Source: Clostridiales bacterium (GTDB taxonomy: Bacteria; Bacillota; Clostridia; Oscillospirales; Oscillospiraceae). From it: a stretch of DNA of 5,998 bases. This document shows, one piece after another, positions 5,951-5,998 of this stretch; the first letter of the stretch is position 1, and each line of letters opens with the position of its first letter. A program made the translations under genes and the position numbers. The notes beneath the pieces were generated by a model. That model was not told the DNA's origin and ran no database searches. It saw only the letters and a program-made list of their open reading frames with translations. Location: the NCBI GenBank assembly GCA_021205375.1, contig JAJPXR010000041.1, positions 1-5,998 on the forward strand, written 5' to 3'.

Positions 5951-5998
5951 GAAACCCCTCCGCCACCGCCTAAAGGCGGCGGCCCTCCTCCCCTTTCA
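5951..5998 (-). repeat. Palindromic intergenic repeat, copy R5 (cut by window edge)
   Basis: The terminus aaacccctcc (5952-5961) is followed by the stem gccaccgcc, loop taaa, ggcggcggc (5962-5983) and cctcctcccctttca, at which point the window ends. The last bases match the start of the second hairpin of R4 read in reverse, so the unit probably continues outside. It lies about 70 bases upstream of the argC start, at or next to the expected promoter region. Confidence 0.85.

Noticed and set aside
9..5998. CRISPR array
   Set aside because: The repeats are scattered between genes in both orientations with kilobase spacing, not regularly spaced direct repeats.

Overview
This window holds a complete ornithine and citrulline arm of arginine biosynthesis. 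All five genes lie on the minus strand and read from right to left in the order argC, argJ, argB, argD, argF. The high GC content, the argCJBDF order, the Firmicute-like proteins and the many GC-rich intergenic palindromes suggest a clostridial gut anaerobe of the Oscillospiraceae type (Flavonifractor, Oscillibacter or Lawsonibacter relatives). That placement is an inference from sequence character; no taxonomic marker is present.

Layout from the transcription start side: a 116-base leader with palindromic repeat copy R5 at the right edge (5883-5998); argC (4944-5882); a 199-base gap with repeat R4 and a small hairpin; argJ (3524-4744); a 267-base gap with the long repeat R3 and an A/T-run hairpin; argB (2402-3256); a 151-base gap with the variant repeat R2 and another A/T-run hairpin; argD (1063-2250); a 30-base gap with only a ribosome binding site; argF (103-1032); and a 102-base tail with repeat R1. 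No gene-free stretch exceeds 300 bases. I see no tRNA, rRNA, CRISPR array, transposase or riboswitch.

The enzymes form one route. ArgJ moves the acetyl group from N-acetylornithine to glutamate. ArgB phosphorylates N-acetylglutamate. ArgC reduces the acyl phosphate to the semialdehyde. ArgD transaminates this to N-acetylornithine. ArgJ releases ornithine and recycles the acetyl group. ArgF carbamoylates ornithine to citrulline. The genes for citrulline to arginine (argG, argH), carbamoyl phosphate synthase (carAB) and a regulator (argR) are not in the window.

The genes are ordinary. The unusual part is the non-coding DNA. Every intergenic space longer than about 30 bases contains a member of one palindromic repeat family, recognised by the ten-base terminus aaacccctcc or its complement. 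The family is modular: the ends are kept while the hairpins between them differ. The outermost copies, R1 and R5, are identical over 46 bases in opposite orientation. I found no convincing new protein system.
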